Source: an uncultured Candidatus Saccharibacteria bacterium (GTDB lineage: Bacteria; Patescibacteriota; Saccharimonadia; Saccharimonadales; Saccharimonadaceae). From it: 64,000 bases of DNA. Shown one piece after another: positions 33,521-42,908 of this stretch. The translations under genes were made by a program, and so were the position numbers. The first letter of the stretch is position 1; the number at the start of each line of letters is the position of its first letter. The stretch lies in the NCBI GenBank assembly GCA_938033695.1, contig CALHKE010000003.1:1-64000 (forward strand), written 5' to 3'. The notes below the pieces were generated by a model, which was not told where the DNA came from, searched no databases, and saw nothing but the letters and a program-made list of their open reading frames with translations.

Positions 33521-36472
33521 ATGTCAAAGGTCTATTACGGCGAAGATAATATTAAGCCTGATTTTTCTGTGTCGAAAAATTCGGATAATAATTCCGCTGT
33601 TTTTAGAAACCAAATTGCCTCTCAAAACACTAGTTCCAGCCAAAACGCCCTACAATCTCTCGAAAATTCTAGCGCTGTCGCGAATTCTGAGACTAATTCT
33701 TTAGCCAATCTTCGCGATCTTGAGCAAAAATCTTTCTATACCGGCTCCGGTAATTTCCAAAATCAAAACCAACTTTCCGGCAAAGAAAAAGTCAAAAAAC
33801 TCAAAAAATATGCCCCGCTCATTGGTCTTATCGTCCTCCTTTTTGGTGGACTTTTTAGTGTAATTTTTGGCATCTCTAATATCGCCAATCATATCGAAAC
33901 TCTTATCACTCGAGCTACCGACACCATGTTCGGAACTTATTCCGCCACTTCTCTCCAAATGACTAAGGAATACATGCAAAAAAAACATGGCAAATTCCCA
34001 GACTATCTCAAGCAACGTCTCGCTAAAAACGATATCGAAGTACAAGAAAAATCCAATGAATATGTACTTATCTACAATAATAAAACCATTACCGCTGACA
34101 AACTTAAATCTGTTTATGATTCTGATCAAAAATTTCAGCTAGCCTTCACTAAATCCAAGCGCGGCCGCTCTGCAAATTTTTTTGATCCAGGCGCCGCTGC
34201 TACTTTTAGTTCCATTAAAGTCACGAGGAATCTTTTTAAATCTTTCAAACGATCGGATGATAAAGCTGCTGATGAAAAAGCCTTTATAGAGACCGATATT
34301 AATCAATATAAAGGTCAAGGAGCTGAGGGTCGCTATGTCACTGAAGAAGAAGTATCAGAAACCGATAAAGATGGTAATACTAAAACTACCGTCGAAAATG
34401 AACCTCAATCCGTAGAGAGTAAGTCTTATAACTCTGACACTCCAGACGTTGATACTGATGGACAAAAACCAAGTTCTATTGAAACCGAAAAGGCCAATCT
34501 TAAAACCGCCAACACTAAAGCCCAAAAATTTATCGACGGCTTATCTGTAGTGGCTGGTGGTGCGGCACTCGGTTGTGGCGTATTACGTGTCGCCAATATG
34601 GTAAGTTTAGCCGTAGCTGCCTCTCAAATTATCAATATGGTACATCATTTCTCCTCCACTATCGAACCACTCAGTAAGGCCAAGGCTGGACAGGGAAATA
34701 CTTCGCCGATAGATGAAGCTTTATCAAGGTTAACAACATCAAAAAAAGCCAAATATATCGATACCTCCGATGGACAAGAAAAAGAAATTGAAGGCGCTCC
34801 AGTTCAGGCCCAAGGTGCCTACTCTGTACTTTCAGGTGAAAAAGCTCAACTCAGTCAAACCAAAAACTATGCCATTGAAAATGTTTTTAATGCGGCTCAA
34901 TTCAGTATTGCCACTTCCACTACCGCCAATGCCGGATGTGCCGTTGCTAGCTTCGCTGCCTCTGTAGTTGATATTGCTTCTAATGTTGCAGCTGTGGTTG
35001 CTACACCTTTTAGTGCTGGTACTAGTATTGTTGCTGTAACCGTACTTAAAAAATTTGCCGCCCAAAAAACTCTCAGTATTATTGCTGGTTTTGCTATCAA
35101 AGCTGGCCTCGCCGTACTTATTCCATATGTTGCAAAAACTATTTTTAGTAACCCAGCTCTTGTTTTACAGGGTATTCCTGGCGGCGAAAGCTTTGTTGGT
35201 GGCGCGAATATTATGAACGGGCGTATTGGTCGCCAAGCTGCTGGTCAAGGTCCCGCCTCAAAAGAAATTGCTGATGCTTATTTTCAAGAAACTATCATTG
35301 CTGCTAATGAAGAGGCTAAACTCGATCGTATGAATCGTAGCCCATTTGACGTTTCTAGTCCAAATACTTTCCTCGGTAATCTTGTAGTCCGTTTTGGTTA
35401 TATGCCATATAATAATAGTCCTCTAAAGAATCTCTCCAATCTCACCACTAATACCTCTAGAAGTATTAGTTCACTCGCAAACATTACCGCCACAAATACT
35501 TTTGCTGCCAATGGTGTAGTTAGTACAGTTTATGATTCCAATATTGCTGGCGTAAATTTCAAAAATCAGAGACAAGATTCCAAAATTTGTCAGCGTCTTG
35601 CTAATATTGGTGCCGTCTGTGATATGTATGGCTCAGACATCAGTGCTTCTGATCCAAGTCTAAAAAATCTCGATGAATCAGATTCCACCTATCAAAGCAT
35701 TATTAAAAAATATACAACTAAAAAAGACAATAAGACTCAAGTTATTGAAGCCAGTCTTCTCGATAATAAGATTCGTTATTGTGATAACCGTGAATCTCCA
35801 TTTGGTGTCTTCGACCAAAATATCATGGATGATTTAGTTCAGAAAAAAGAAGATGCCCTAAAAAATAGTGGTATTCTTGGTAAAATTATTCATCAAAATC
35901 TCTTCGGTTTTATACCTGATTTAATGGGGTTAAAAGATGGTATCGAAAAACTTATTGCCGCTGATCCAGATGCCCAAGCCTGGGCTTCTGGTAAAAACTG
36001 TGTCATGGGCGAATCCAATCCACATTGGAAAGAAATGCGTTATCTTCAAAAATTTGTCGAACGTAACCGTATTTGTACCCAAACTAAATGTGAAGATAAC
36101 ACAGATTCCGCTGGTAATCTTCAAGATCCAGTTCTAGCTGCAGCCACCAGATATCGTCAAGAAAATCCAATTGATAATTCCGCTTCTGGTCAACTTGCTA
36201 GATTCTCCGGACTTCGTAAAACTGATGCAGAATTCGTTCTCGCCACTATTGATTATTACAATTATCTAGCCGAACATCGCCCACCAGAAACCTTAGCTGA
36301 TATTCTCGTAAAACCAGTCAAGACTTTAATTAGTGGGGAATCACTTTACCGCTCCACCCTAGCAAGTCAAATTAATCATCTAAAACAAGACTCCGATACA
36401 AAATCTAATCAAGAAAAAGAAACTAAATATATTTTAGAATATAAGTTCCGTACACAAACTTCTCTTGTTTAA
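33521..36472 (+). CDS. Large unknown T4SS-linked membrane protein
   Basis: 983 residues; I recognise no family. The N-terminal 85 residues are Ser/Asn/Gln-rich. A membrane helix lies at about 104-127 (APLIGLIVLLFGGLFSVIFG). An Ala/Gly-rich hydrophobic stretch follows around 350-375, then two long ones around 465-550 (VVDIASNVAAVVATPFSAGT, IIAGFAIKAGLAVLIPYVAK). The last 350 residues are polar, with six or more cysteines (KICQRL, GAVCDMY, RYCDNR, KNCVMG, RICTQTKCED) that fit an extracellular, disulfide-bonded part. It has a TATAAT box six bases before the ATG. Its place between VirB4 and the wall hydrolase suggests a structural or tip component. Confidence 0.8.
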   Translation: MSKVYYGEDNIKPDFSVSKNSDNNSAVFRNQIASQNTSSSQNALQSLENSSAVANSETNSLANLRDLEQKSFYTGSGNFQNQNQLSGKEKVKKLKKYAPLIGLIVLLFGGLFSVIFGISNIANHIETLITRATDTMFGTYSATSLQMTKEYMQKKHGKFPDYLKQRLAKNDIEVQEKSNEYVLIYNNKTITADKLKSVYDSDQKFQLAFTKSKRGRSANFFDPGAAATFSSIKVTRNLFKSFKRSDDKAADEKAFIETDINQYKGQGAEGRYVTEEEVSETDKDGNTKTTVENEPQSVESKSYNSDTPDVDTDGQKPSSIETEKANLKTANTKAQKFIDGLSVVAGGAALGCGVLRVANMVSLAVAASQIINMVHHFSSTIEPLSKAKAGQGNTSPIDEALSRLTTSKKAKYIDTSDGQEKEIEGAPVQAQGAYSVLSGEKAQLSQTKNYAIENVFNAAQFSIATSTTANAGCAVASFAASVVDIASNVAAVVATPFSAGTSIVAVTVLKKFAAQKTLSIIAGFAIKAGLAVLIPYVAKTIFSNPALVLQGIPGGESFVGGANIMNGRIGRQAAGQGPASKEIADAYFQETIIAANEEAKLDRMNRSPFDVSSPNTFLGNLVVRFGYMPYNNSPLKNLSNLTTNTSRSISSLANITATNTFAANGVVSTVYDSNIAGVNFKNQRQDSKICQRLANIGAVCDMYGSDISASDPSLKNLDESDSTYQSIIKKYTTKKDNKTQVIEASLLDNKIRYCDNRESPFGVFDQNIMDDLVQKKEDALKNSGILGKIIHQNLFGFIPDLMGLKDGIEKLIAADPDAQAWASGKNCVMGESNPHWKEMRYLQKFVERNRICTQTKCEDNTDSAGNLQDPVLAAATRYRQENPIDNSASGQLARFSGLRKTDAEFVLATIDYYNYLAEHRPPETLADILVKPVKTLISGESLYRSTLASQINHLKQDSDTKSNQEKETKYILEYKFRTQTSLV

Positions 36473-36489
36473 TGTTATAATTAAACCAC

Positions 36490-37938
36490 ATGAATAAGGT
36501 CAAAACACTTTCTAAAAATCTCAAAAAATTCTTTTTGAACCCCCGTTTTTTAGTCTCTTTTTTCATTCTTCTAACTTTTACCATTATTAACGCCACCTAC
36601 GTCCACGCTGAAAATGACGATAATGTTTTAGATTTCTATGATAGTAATAATATTTTTTACTACGATGGTAAAGCTAGTGGTGGTTGCAACTCACCATTAG
36701 ACTTATCGAATAACACTCTTTATAATGGTGACCCAGTCTTAAAAGAATACGAATTAAAGAAAATTGAAGAAAATAAACCAGTCTATGAAGCTGCTGCTAA
36801 TGAACAAGGTTTTGAATGGCAAATATTAGCAGCCATTCACGGCATGGAATCTAGCTATGTAAATAATATGAATCCAACAGATAACGCACAAGGTGTTTAT
36901 CAGTTTTTAGAACTTGATGGTATGTTTCCACCTGGACAAAAAATTTCACCCGCAGAATTCGAAAAACAAACCAAAATGGCTGCTGCACAAATTCGAAAAA
37001 GATATGCTGAAAAATTAGATTTATCCTCAGAAGATGGTATTAAGGAAGCATTTTTCCGTTATAATGGTACCGCAGATCGATATAAAATGCAGGCCAGAGT
37101 ACGTGGGTTTGATGAGGCTGGTGTAAATCGCGGTGAGGGATCACCATATGTTATGAATTTAGCTGATGCATCTCGTGATTCACGTAATGACAAAGAGTGG
37201 CGCGAATTTAGATGCGATCATGGATGTATTTTACCAGCCACTATTCGACCTGGTGCATTTCTGATTTACAAAGCCCTAGGCGGACGCGGATCAGCTGGAG
37301 GTAATAATTGTATTGGTGGTGAGACCGGTAATCTAATTGTCGATACCGCACTTAAATTAGCCTGGCCACAAACCGATATCGCAAAAGCTAAAGCTCACCA
37401 ATTAACAGATTCGTATAAACTTGCTATGGAACAGAACGGTTTAACTAACAGAGTAAGTCCAATTGGTGCATCCTGTGATGTTTTTGTTTCTTCTGTTTTT
37501 TCATTTTCTGGAATAGACCCAGAATTTGCCAAACATTGCTGCGGAGTATCTTTTAGTGGAGACACATATACATATGTACATAATTCACCATTATATGAGC
37601 GTTTACCATATGATGATAATTTTCTGCGCGACAAATCAAATTACAACGATCCTAACCTTCAAAATGGCGATATTCTTTTAAAAACTTCAGGGAATGGTAA
37701 TGGAGAGAGACGTGGACATATTGCCATTTTCTATCGTGATTCAGCAAAAGTACCACATATGATTCATGCCTCACATACCGATAGAACCGGCGCCGTAACT
37801 GGTGTTTATGGTGCTCCTTTTGAAATTTGGCGTTATGTTGGAGATAAACCAATTAATAATACTAATACTACGGTTAAAAATAATAAGGATGAAAATAAAG
37901 CTACTAATAACACTGAAAATATTCCAATTTCTCAATAA
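36490..37938 (+). CDS. VirB1-like bimodular peptidoglycan hydrolase
   Basis: 482 residues. A signal segment ends near residue 40 (ATYVHAE). Residues about 90-220 look like a lytic transglycosylase: WQILAAIHGMESSY carries the likely catalytic Glu, followed by GVYQFLELDGMFPPG and the FRYNGTADRY segment. Residues about 310-450 look like a CHAP/NlpC-type amidase with Cys in GASCDVFVSSVFS, His in RRGHIAIFYRD and a second His in MIHASHTDRTG. Opening peptidoglycan is the VirB1 role in T4SS. It starts 17 bases after the 983-residue gene, from an extended -10 of its own (TGTTATAAT, ending at 36481). Confidence 0.82.
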   Translation: MNKVKTLSKNLKKFFLNPRFLVSFFILLTFTIINATYVHAENDDNVLDFYDSNNIFYYDGKASGGCNSPLDLSNNTLYNGDPVLKEYELKKIEENKPVYEAAANEQGFEWQILAAIHGMESSYVNNMNPTDNAQGVYQFLELDGMFPPGQKISPAEFEKQTKMAAAQIRKRYAEKLDLSSEDGIKEAFFRYNGTADRYKMQARVRGFDEAGVNRGEGSPYVMNLADASRDSRNDKEWREFRCDHGCILPATIRPGAFLIYKALGGRGSAGGNNCIGGETGNLIVDTALKLAWPQTDIAKAKAHQLTDSYKLAMEQNGLTNRVSPIGASCDVFVSSVFSFSGIDPEFAKHCCGVSFSGDTYTYVHNSPLYERLPYDDNFLRDKSNYNDPNLQNGDILLKTSGNGNGERRGHIAIFYRDSAKVPHMIHASHTDRTGAVTGVYGAPFEIWRYVGDKPINNTNTTVKNNKDENKATNNTENIPISQ

Positions 37939-37953
37939 TAATTAGGATAAAAT

Positions 37954-38643
37954 ATGTGGGTAAATAAATTTCAAAATTTAACTAAACTTCAAAAACTCTT
38001 AGTTTTTATTTTGCCTATTTTACTAATTTTTATTATTTTTACAGCTCTATATTTTACATCCACTTATACCGCCAAAGTAAAAATTCTTATTGCACCAAAA
38101 ACTGCAGAATTATATATTGACGGTAAGAAATATAAAAATTCAGATAATATCACATTAACTCCCGGAGAAAAACAAGTTCTTATAAAAGCGGATGGTTTTC
38201 TAGAATATAATAAAAAAATAAATTTTTCTAAAGAAAAAACCACACTTATTTATGAATGGCTAGAACCGACTAACGATAATAAAAATTATTATGACAATCA
38301 TGAAGAAGAATCGCAACTACGAGAGACTATTGAACAATCTGGTTTTTCAATAGAACTAGATGAGTATAATAATGATCCAATTTTTAAAGTTACACCAGTC
38401 GCTAACTACAAACTCGGTTTTACTGCCTCGGCTTCCCGAGACGAGAAAGATTTTAATAAAATTACATTAAGTATTGATCTTATCACCTGTTATGATGAAC
38501 GTGTAGATAAATTAAAAAAGAATGCCGAATCTTATTTTAAACAAAAGGGAATTAATTTATCTAAATATAAAATTAATTATACCCACTGCAAAAACAACCC
38601 AACAGACATAAAAGTTCAATCTTTTAAAGCCACCGATAAGTAG
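37954..38643 (+). CDS. Membrane-anchored PEGA-like domain protein
   Basis: 229 residues. One helix near the N-terminus (about 17-38, LVFILPILLIFIIFTALYF) anchors an extracellular part. Residues about 42-95 fit a PEGA domain (ILIAPKTAELYIDGKKY, TLTPGEKQVLIKADGFLEY), a small beta module of surface proteins. The C-terminal 130 residues include two cysteines and are unassigned. It is the last gene of the T4SS block, 15 bases after the hydrolase, and meets recF tail to tail. Confidence 0.72.
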   Translation: MWVNKFQNLTKLQKLLVFILPILLIFIIFTALYFTSTYTAKVKILIAPKTAELYIDGKKYKNSDNITLTPGEKQVLIKADGFLEYNKKINFSKEKTTLIYEWLEPTNDNKNYYDNHEEESQLRETIEQSGFSIELDEYNNDPIFKVTPVANYKLGFTASASRDEKDFNKITLSIDLITCYDERVDKLKKNAESYFKQKGINLSKYKINYTHCKNNPTDIKVQSFKATDK

Positions 38644-38658
38644 TTATTTTTTCACCAT

Positions 38659-39669
38659 TTATTCCACAGATGTCAATATCACCTGATGGTTTTTGAATTT
38701 TTCCACCAGGGCAGTCTGTCGTCCCTTATCTAATTCCGAAAAAACATCATCGAGTAGAATCACCGGCTTTTTTCGCGTCTCCGTTTCGATTAATTCCGCC
38801 TCATTAAATTTCAGTGCCAAAATAATCGAACGTGTTTCCCCCCGACTCGCCGTCCCGTCCGCCAGTACTCCATTAAACTTAAATAAAAAATCATCCCGAT
38901 GTACACCAAACTTTGTCGCACCCCGCATTAAATCTATGCGAAATTCTGCATCTAAGCGCTTGTAATAGCTGTTTTGATCTAATCCGCATAAAGAGTCATA
39001 ATAAATCTCGATCTCGTCTAAATTTTGCGCAATCGAACGATACAGCATCGTCATTTTTTCATTAATTTTTCCAATATACCGCTGCCTGGTTTGATTAATC
39101 GCCGTACCGTATTTACTCAACATAATATTCAGCGAAAAAAACACACTTTCACTCTCCAGACCGAATTCTTGCTCCGAAATCGCAATCTTCTTTAGTAAAT
39201 CATTTCGTTGTTTCAAAGTTTTTTCATACATCAATAAATTATGATGATAATTTAAATCAAATTCCTCCAGGATTCGATCAAAATAATTTCGTCGTTTCGT
39301 CGGGCTTGTGGAAATCAAGTGCATATCTTCCGGTAAAAAGAGAATTACTGGATATTTATCCTTCTTTGGCAACCTCGCGCTTTTTTTATCTTGTATTAAA
39401 AATTGTTTTTTATTTCCGTCAAAAGTCGCCACGATTTTTTCACCGTCGGTTTTACCTAGTTCGACACGATAAAATTCACTCTCGCGATTTAAAATTTCTT
39501 TATCAGTCGCCTTAAAAGATTTTCCACGCAATACCAAATAAATCGCCTCAATCACCGAAGTTTTACCAATGCCGTTCGCCCCCAAAATCAGCGTCGTATC
39601 TGGTTTAATTTTTAAATAATATTCCTTATGGATGCGAAAATTATTTAATTTTATATAATCAATTAACAT
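38659..39669 (-). CDS. recF: DNA replication and repair protein RecF
   Basis: An SMC-like ATPase that helps load RecA at gaps. It has 336 residues. Walker A is LILGANGIGKTSVIEAI at about 28-44. The signature region contains SRGETRSIILALKF and Walker B reads PVILLDDVFSELD near 300. The start ATG directly adjoins the dnaN stop, so dnaA-dnaN-recF is the usual replication order. It is somewhat shorter than many RecF proteins (about 360) but has all motifs. Confidence 0.95.
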   Translation of the reverse strand: MLIDYIKLNNFRIHKEYYLKIKPDTTLILGANGIGKTSVIEAIYLVLRGKSFKATDKEILNRESEFYRVELGKTDGEKIVATFDGNKKQFLIQDKKSARLPKKDKYPVILFLPEDMHLISTSPTKRRNYFDRILEEFDLNYHHNLLMYEKTLKQRNDLLKKIAISEQEFGLESESVFFSLNIMLSKYGTAINQTRQRYIGKINEKMTMLYRSIAQNLDEIEIYYDSLCGLDQNSYYKRLDAEFRIDLMRGATKFGVHRDDFLFKFNGVLADGTASRGETRSIILALKFNEAELIETETRKKPVILLDDVFSELDKGRQTALVEKFKNHQVILTSVE

Positions 39670-40773
39670 CTAACTCTTCAAAGGCATAATAATATGAGTG
39701 TAATCAAAACTATTCTTATTCTGAATTAATACTGGTGAAAGTTTTCCAGAAATACCAAATTTTAGCTCCTCTTCGTCTAATACCAATAAAACATCATTTA
39801 AGTATTTTGAATTTAAAACCACTTTGGCATCATTCGAAATTTCCGCTTCAATTTCCGATTTATTTTCTCCAAATTCATTTAAGACTGAAGAAACTACAAA
39901 AACTTGCTCATCTTTTTTCGACTCACAAACAATCGATCCACTTGTCGCGCGCGAAAACAACGCCGCAAGCTTCACACCACGTAATAATTCCGCCTTATTC
40001 AGTAAGATTTCCACCTGGGATTTTTCTGGAATTAATTTACGATAATCCGGAAAAGCCCCGTCAATTAATTTTGAAATAATTTCAATTTCACCTAGACGAA
40101 AACGCACTTGAAATTCATCAAATAAAATTTCAATATTTTCCATATTATCTGAAATTGCTCCGAGTACATCCACGATACACTGCACTGGTACAATTGCCTT
40201 AATTTCACTCTCGATTTTATTTATCAACTTCTTTTCCGCTAAGCGGTAACCATCGGTAGCTGCCACATAAAGCCCACCCTCGAAACTATTAAAGTAAATT
40301 CCAGTCAAAGTCGGACGTGTCGTATCCGATGAACAGGCAATTTTTACTGCATTCATTCCGAGACGAAAATCATCAATCCCCATCTGGAAGGAAATTGCTG
40401 ATTTTTCATCAAATTCTGGTAATTCTGGAAAATCTTCTGCCGCATTTCCATTAAATACCGATTTATATTTTCCTTCACTCACAGTTAATTTTTCCTGATT
40501 TACCTGAATTTTCACCTCACCCTTCGGTAAATTACTCACAAAATCTGCTAAAAGTTTGGCTGGTACAGTAATTTTTCCATCTTTAGCTAAAGTAGTCGGC
40601 AAGTAATAATTGATTGCCATATCTAAATTAGTTGTCACTAAAGTTACTTTATTGTCTTTAGCTTCCATTAAGACGTTATTCAGAATTGGTAAAGTCGTAC
40701 GGCTTCCTCCCGTAATTCGACTGACAATACTTAATGCTTTGGCTAACTTACTTTGTTCAACATTGATTTCCAT
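39670..40773 (-). CDS. dnaN: DNA polymerase III beta subunit (sliding clamp)
   Basis: The ring-shaped clamp that tethers DNA polymerase III. Its 367 residues span three similar domains. Recognisable segments are ALSIVSRITGGSRTTLPILN near the N-terminus, ATDGYRLAEKKL in the middle and the C-terminal KNSFDYTHIIMPL. The ATG follows GGAGAG on the minus strand. The 256 bases up to dnaA contain DnaA-box-like sequences. Confidence 0.96.
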   Translation of the reverse strand: MEINVEQSKLAKALSIVSRITGGSRTTLPILNNVLMEAKDNKVTLVTTNLDMAINYYLPTTLAKDGKITVPAKLLADFVSNLPKGEVKIQVNQEKLTVSEGKYKSVFNGNAAEDFPELPEFDEKSAISFQMGIDDFRLGMNAVKIACSSDTTRPTLTGIYFNSFEGGLYVAATDGYRLAEKKLINKIESEIKAIVPVQCIVDVLGAISDNMENIEILFDEFQVRFRLGEIEIISKLIDGAFPDYRKLIPEKSQVEILLNKAELLRGVKLAALFSRATSGSIVCESKKDEQVFVVSSVLNEFGENKSEIEAEISNDAKVVLNSKYLNDVLLVLDEEELKFGISGKLSPVLIQNKNSFDYTHIIMPLKS

Positions 40774-40859
40774 AACTCTCCTTTCTTATATATTTATTAG
40801 TAGTATTAGTAGGCTATGTGTAAAAGTTGAAAACTGATCTTTTTATAGGGGTAATTTTT

Positions 40860-41029
40860 AAAATTTGCTTGTGTAAAACTGTGGGAAAAACTTGGAAAAC
40901 TTTATGGAAAACTCGATTTTGTTTTCCACTCACTGTGTAAAACCTAGACTTTTCCTCAAATCTTCCTGACTTTTTAGCAACCTTTTCCATTTTATTCCAC
41001 ATTGTTTTTCACCACTTTTCCACAATTAT
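40860..41029. other. DnaA-box-like cluster between dnaN and dnaA
   Basis: Box-like sequences include TATTCCACA (40993-41001) and TTTTCCACA (41016-41024), plus several half-matches (TGTGGGAAAA, TGTGTAAAAC, TTTTCCACT) between 40868 and 40950. The stretch is AT-rich and non-coding. It may be part of oriC or mediate dnaN autoregulation. Confidence 0.5.
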
Positions 41030-42436
41030 TTAAACGATGCCATTATTTAATAGATCACGAATTTCATTTAGCTGATCACGTAGTACAAAATCCGTCTTCG
41101 TATCGGTTTCAATCTTTTTAATCCCGTGCATTGCTGTCGTGTGATCTTTTAATCCCACTTCGTTGGCAATTTTTGTCGTACTCATCTGTAAATCACGCGA
41201 CATAATAAACATGGCGATCTGTCTCGCGGTTTTGATATGTGCCACCCGGCTGCGTCCACAGATTTCTTCTGGAGAAATATTGAAGAAATTCGCCACCGTT
41301 TCAATCACCGTGCTTGGCGAAAATACCTTCGAACGCGTCGTATTACCGACCACTCCCACCATTCCTTCATTAATTACCATTAGTGGGGAAATACACTTCA
41401 CATCCGCCATCGCAATGACTTTACTGTACATACTTTCCAGGTCGCGAATATTGGTTTCCACACTTTTTGCAATATATTCAATCGCCTTATCTTCGATTTC
41501 CACCCCATTAAATTCCGCCTTCGCGTGTAAAATCGCGCAACGATCTTCAAAAGAAGGGAATTGAATATCATAAGCTCCGGTCTGAGTTAAACGCGAAGCT
41601 AGTCGTTCGTCCACGGTCTTTAATTGACTTGGCAAACGGTCGGAAGTAATGATGACTTGGCGATTTAATTGCTGCATATCATTAAAAATATTGAAGAATT
41701 CTTCCTGACTTTTTTCCTTACCCACGATAAATTGAAAATCATCCACAATCAAAACATCAAGTTCGGAAAAACGCCTACGGAAATCATCCATCTTACCATT
41801 ACGTACTGATTGAATAAAATCATTATAGAAATGATTAATCGGAATATATAAAATCTTAAATTCTGGATGTCTTCTCGCCAGTTCATTGCCGATGGCTTCC
41901 ACCAAGTGAGTCTTACCGAGACCCGCTCCGCCATAGAGAAAGAACGGATTATATTTTATTCCTGGATTTTCAATAATATTTTTCGCCACCGAAACTGCCA
42001 GATCATTATTCGTACCGATGATGAAATTATCCATGGTGAATTTCTCACTAAGGCCGGTCCGATTTTGACTGCGCGCATTCAAAGAAGAATGTCTCTCCAA
42101 GTCAATCCGCTGCACTGTTCCTACACGATCCGAGAGATTTTTAAAATTACTACCACGAGAATTCGTAGTTTCGCGAGACTTATTGTTTTTGTTAGTTGCA
42201 ATTATATATTCAGTAGTTAGAACTTCAACTCCGTTATTTTTTAGAGCCGTTCGAATGTCGGCATCAAATTTTTTACAGATATTAGTCTGCATAAAAGTGT
42301 TCGGCACACTAATCTGGATATGACCATCCTTATTGGAAATTAAGGAGGTGTTCGAGTCTTTAAAGAATGTTAAGTAATGTGATTCTGGCAGTTTCTTTTC
42401 TAATTCAGCAAGCACATTATTCCACACATCAAACAC
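41030..42436 (-). CDS. dnaA: Chromosomal replication initiator DnaA
   Basis: An AAA+ ATPase that melts oriC. Domain I starts FDVWNNVLAELEKKLPESHY. Walker A is GGAGLGKTHLVEAIGNE, Walker B LIVDDFQFIVGKE, and the C-terminal DNA-binding domain holds the DnaA signature VGLKDHTTAMHGIKKIE. I chose GTG at 42436 because GGAGG lies about nine bases upstream and the protein then begins at domain I. An in-frame TTG at 42451 would add five residues but would leave the GGAGG inside the gene. It is followed by dnaN and recF on the same strand. Confidence 0.96.
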   Translation of the reverse strand: MFDVWNNVLAELEKKLPESHYLTFFKDSNTSLISNKDGHIQISVPNTFMQTNICKKFDADIRTALKNNGVEVLTTEYIIATNKNNKSRETTNSRGSNFKNLSDRVGTVQRIDLERHSSLNARSQNRTGLSEKFTMDNFIIGTNNDLAVSVAKNIIENPGIKYNPFFLYGGAGLGKTHLVEAIGNELARRHPEFKILYIPINHFYNDFIQSVRNGKMDDFRRRFSELDVLIVDDFQFIVGKEKSQEEFFNIFNDMQQLNRQVIITSDRLPSQLKTVDERLASRLTQTGAYDIQFPSFEDRCAILHAKAEFNGVEIEDKAIEYIAKSVETNIRDLESMYSKVIAMADVKCISPLMVINEGMVGVVGNTTRSKVFSPSTVIETVANFFNISPEEICGRSRVAHIKTARQIAMFIMSRDLQMSTTKIANEVGLKDHTTAMHGIKKIETDTKTDFVLRDQLNEIRDLLNNGIV

Positions 42437-42451
42437 CGACGCTACCTCCAA

Positions 42452-42635
42452 ACATTAACTAACCTTGATTACCTCTATTATAACAGACCTTCAGACTTTT
42501 CCACAGGTTTAAAAATATATTTTTTATTATATAGCTATACAAAATTTAACAGGGAAGGAGTTTTCCACAATTTTTATCTAATAGATATACCCATGTGGAA
42601 AACTTATTGAAAAAAGTGGAAAACTAAGGTATAAT
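42452..42635. other. Putative oriC core between dnaA and rpmH
   Basis: Four DnaA-box-like nonamers lie within 127 bases: TTTTCCACA at 42497-42505 and 42561-42569, and on the other strand TGTGGAAAA at 42594-42602 and AGTGGAAAA at 42615-42623. An A/T-only stretch (about 42508-42552) between them is suitable for unwinding. Gene order (rpmH, dnaA, dnaN, recF) supports an origin here. The boxes read TTTTCCACA instead of the E. coli TTATCCACA. Confidence 0.7.
42607..42635 (+). promoter_or_regulatory. Consensus promoter of rpmH
   Basis: TTGAAA-N17-TATAAT. The last DnaA-box-like site (42615-42623) lies in its spacer, so DnaA could influence this promoter. The leader is about 58 bases, with AAGGAAA before the ATG. 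Confidence 0.75.
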
Positions 42636-42699
42636 TATACAAAGTTTACAAATCAGATAAAACTCTGTAATATAGTTTTATTAGTTTTAAGGAAAAATA

Positions 42700-42837
42700 A
42701 TGCCAAAGCGTACATATCAACCACACAAGCGCCAACGCAAGCAAGAACATGGTTTCATGAAGCGTAACGCGACCAAAAACGGTCAAAAGGTACTCAAGCG
42801 TCGTCGCATTAAAGGCCGCGCTCGTTTAACTTACTAA
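42700..42837 (+). CDS. rpmH: 50S ribosomal protein L34
   Basis: A 45-residue, very basic ribosomal protein: [20 protein letters not shown] opens it and the C-terminus reads [12 protein letters not shown]. It has the family start KRTYQP and the KNGxxVLKRRRxKGR core. The ATG follows AAGGAAA. A strong terminator follows, so it is transcribed alone, and an ABC exporter separates it from rnpA. Confidence 0.96.
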   Translation: MPKRTYQPHKRQRKQEHGFMKRNATKNGQKVLKRRRIKGRARLTY

Positions 42838-42843
42838 AAAATT

Positions 42844-42868
42844 CACCAGCTAGTCTGGTGTTTTTTTT
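42844..42868 (+). terminator. Terminator of rpmH
   Basis: CACCAG/CTGGTG with a 5-base loop and eight T, seven bases after the rpmH stop. Confidence 0.9.
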
Positions 42869-42892
42869 ATTTGAAATCACAAAAACCTCTTA

Positions 42893-42901
42893 TGCTATAA
42901 T
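42893..42901 (+). promoter_or_regulatory. Extended -10 promoter of the ABC exporter
   Basis: TGCTATAAT ends seven bases before the GTG start at 42909, which predicts a leaderless mRNA with a GTG start. Confidence 0.5.
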
Positions 42902-42908
42902 TATTTTA

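Noticed and set aside
40814..41002. A 62-codon minus-strand frame between dnaN and dnaA.
   Set aside because: It covers the DnaA-box-like cluster, has biased Lys/Phe/Val composition caused by AT-rich DNA and no convincing ribosome-binding site.
42437..42451. An upstream TTG start for dnaA.
   Set aside because: The GGAGG Shine-Dalgarno would lie within the coding region. The GTG at 42436 is correctly spaced from it and matches the family N-terminus.
42858..42908. A GTG start for the ABC exporter at 42858.
   Set aside because: It lies in the rpmH terminator stem, upstream of the exporter's own -10 box, and the added residues do not resemble an exporter N-terminus.
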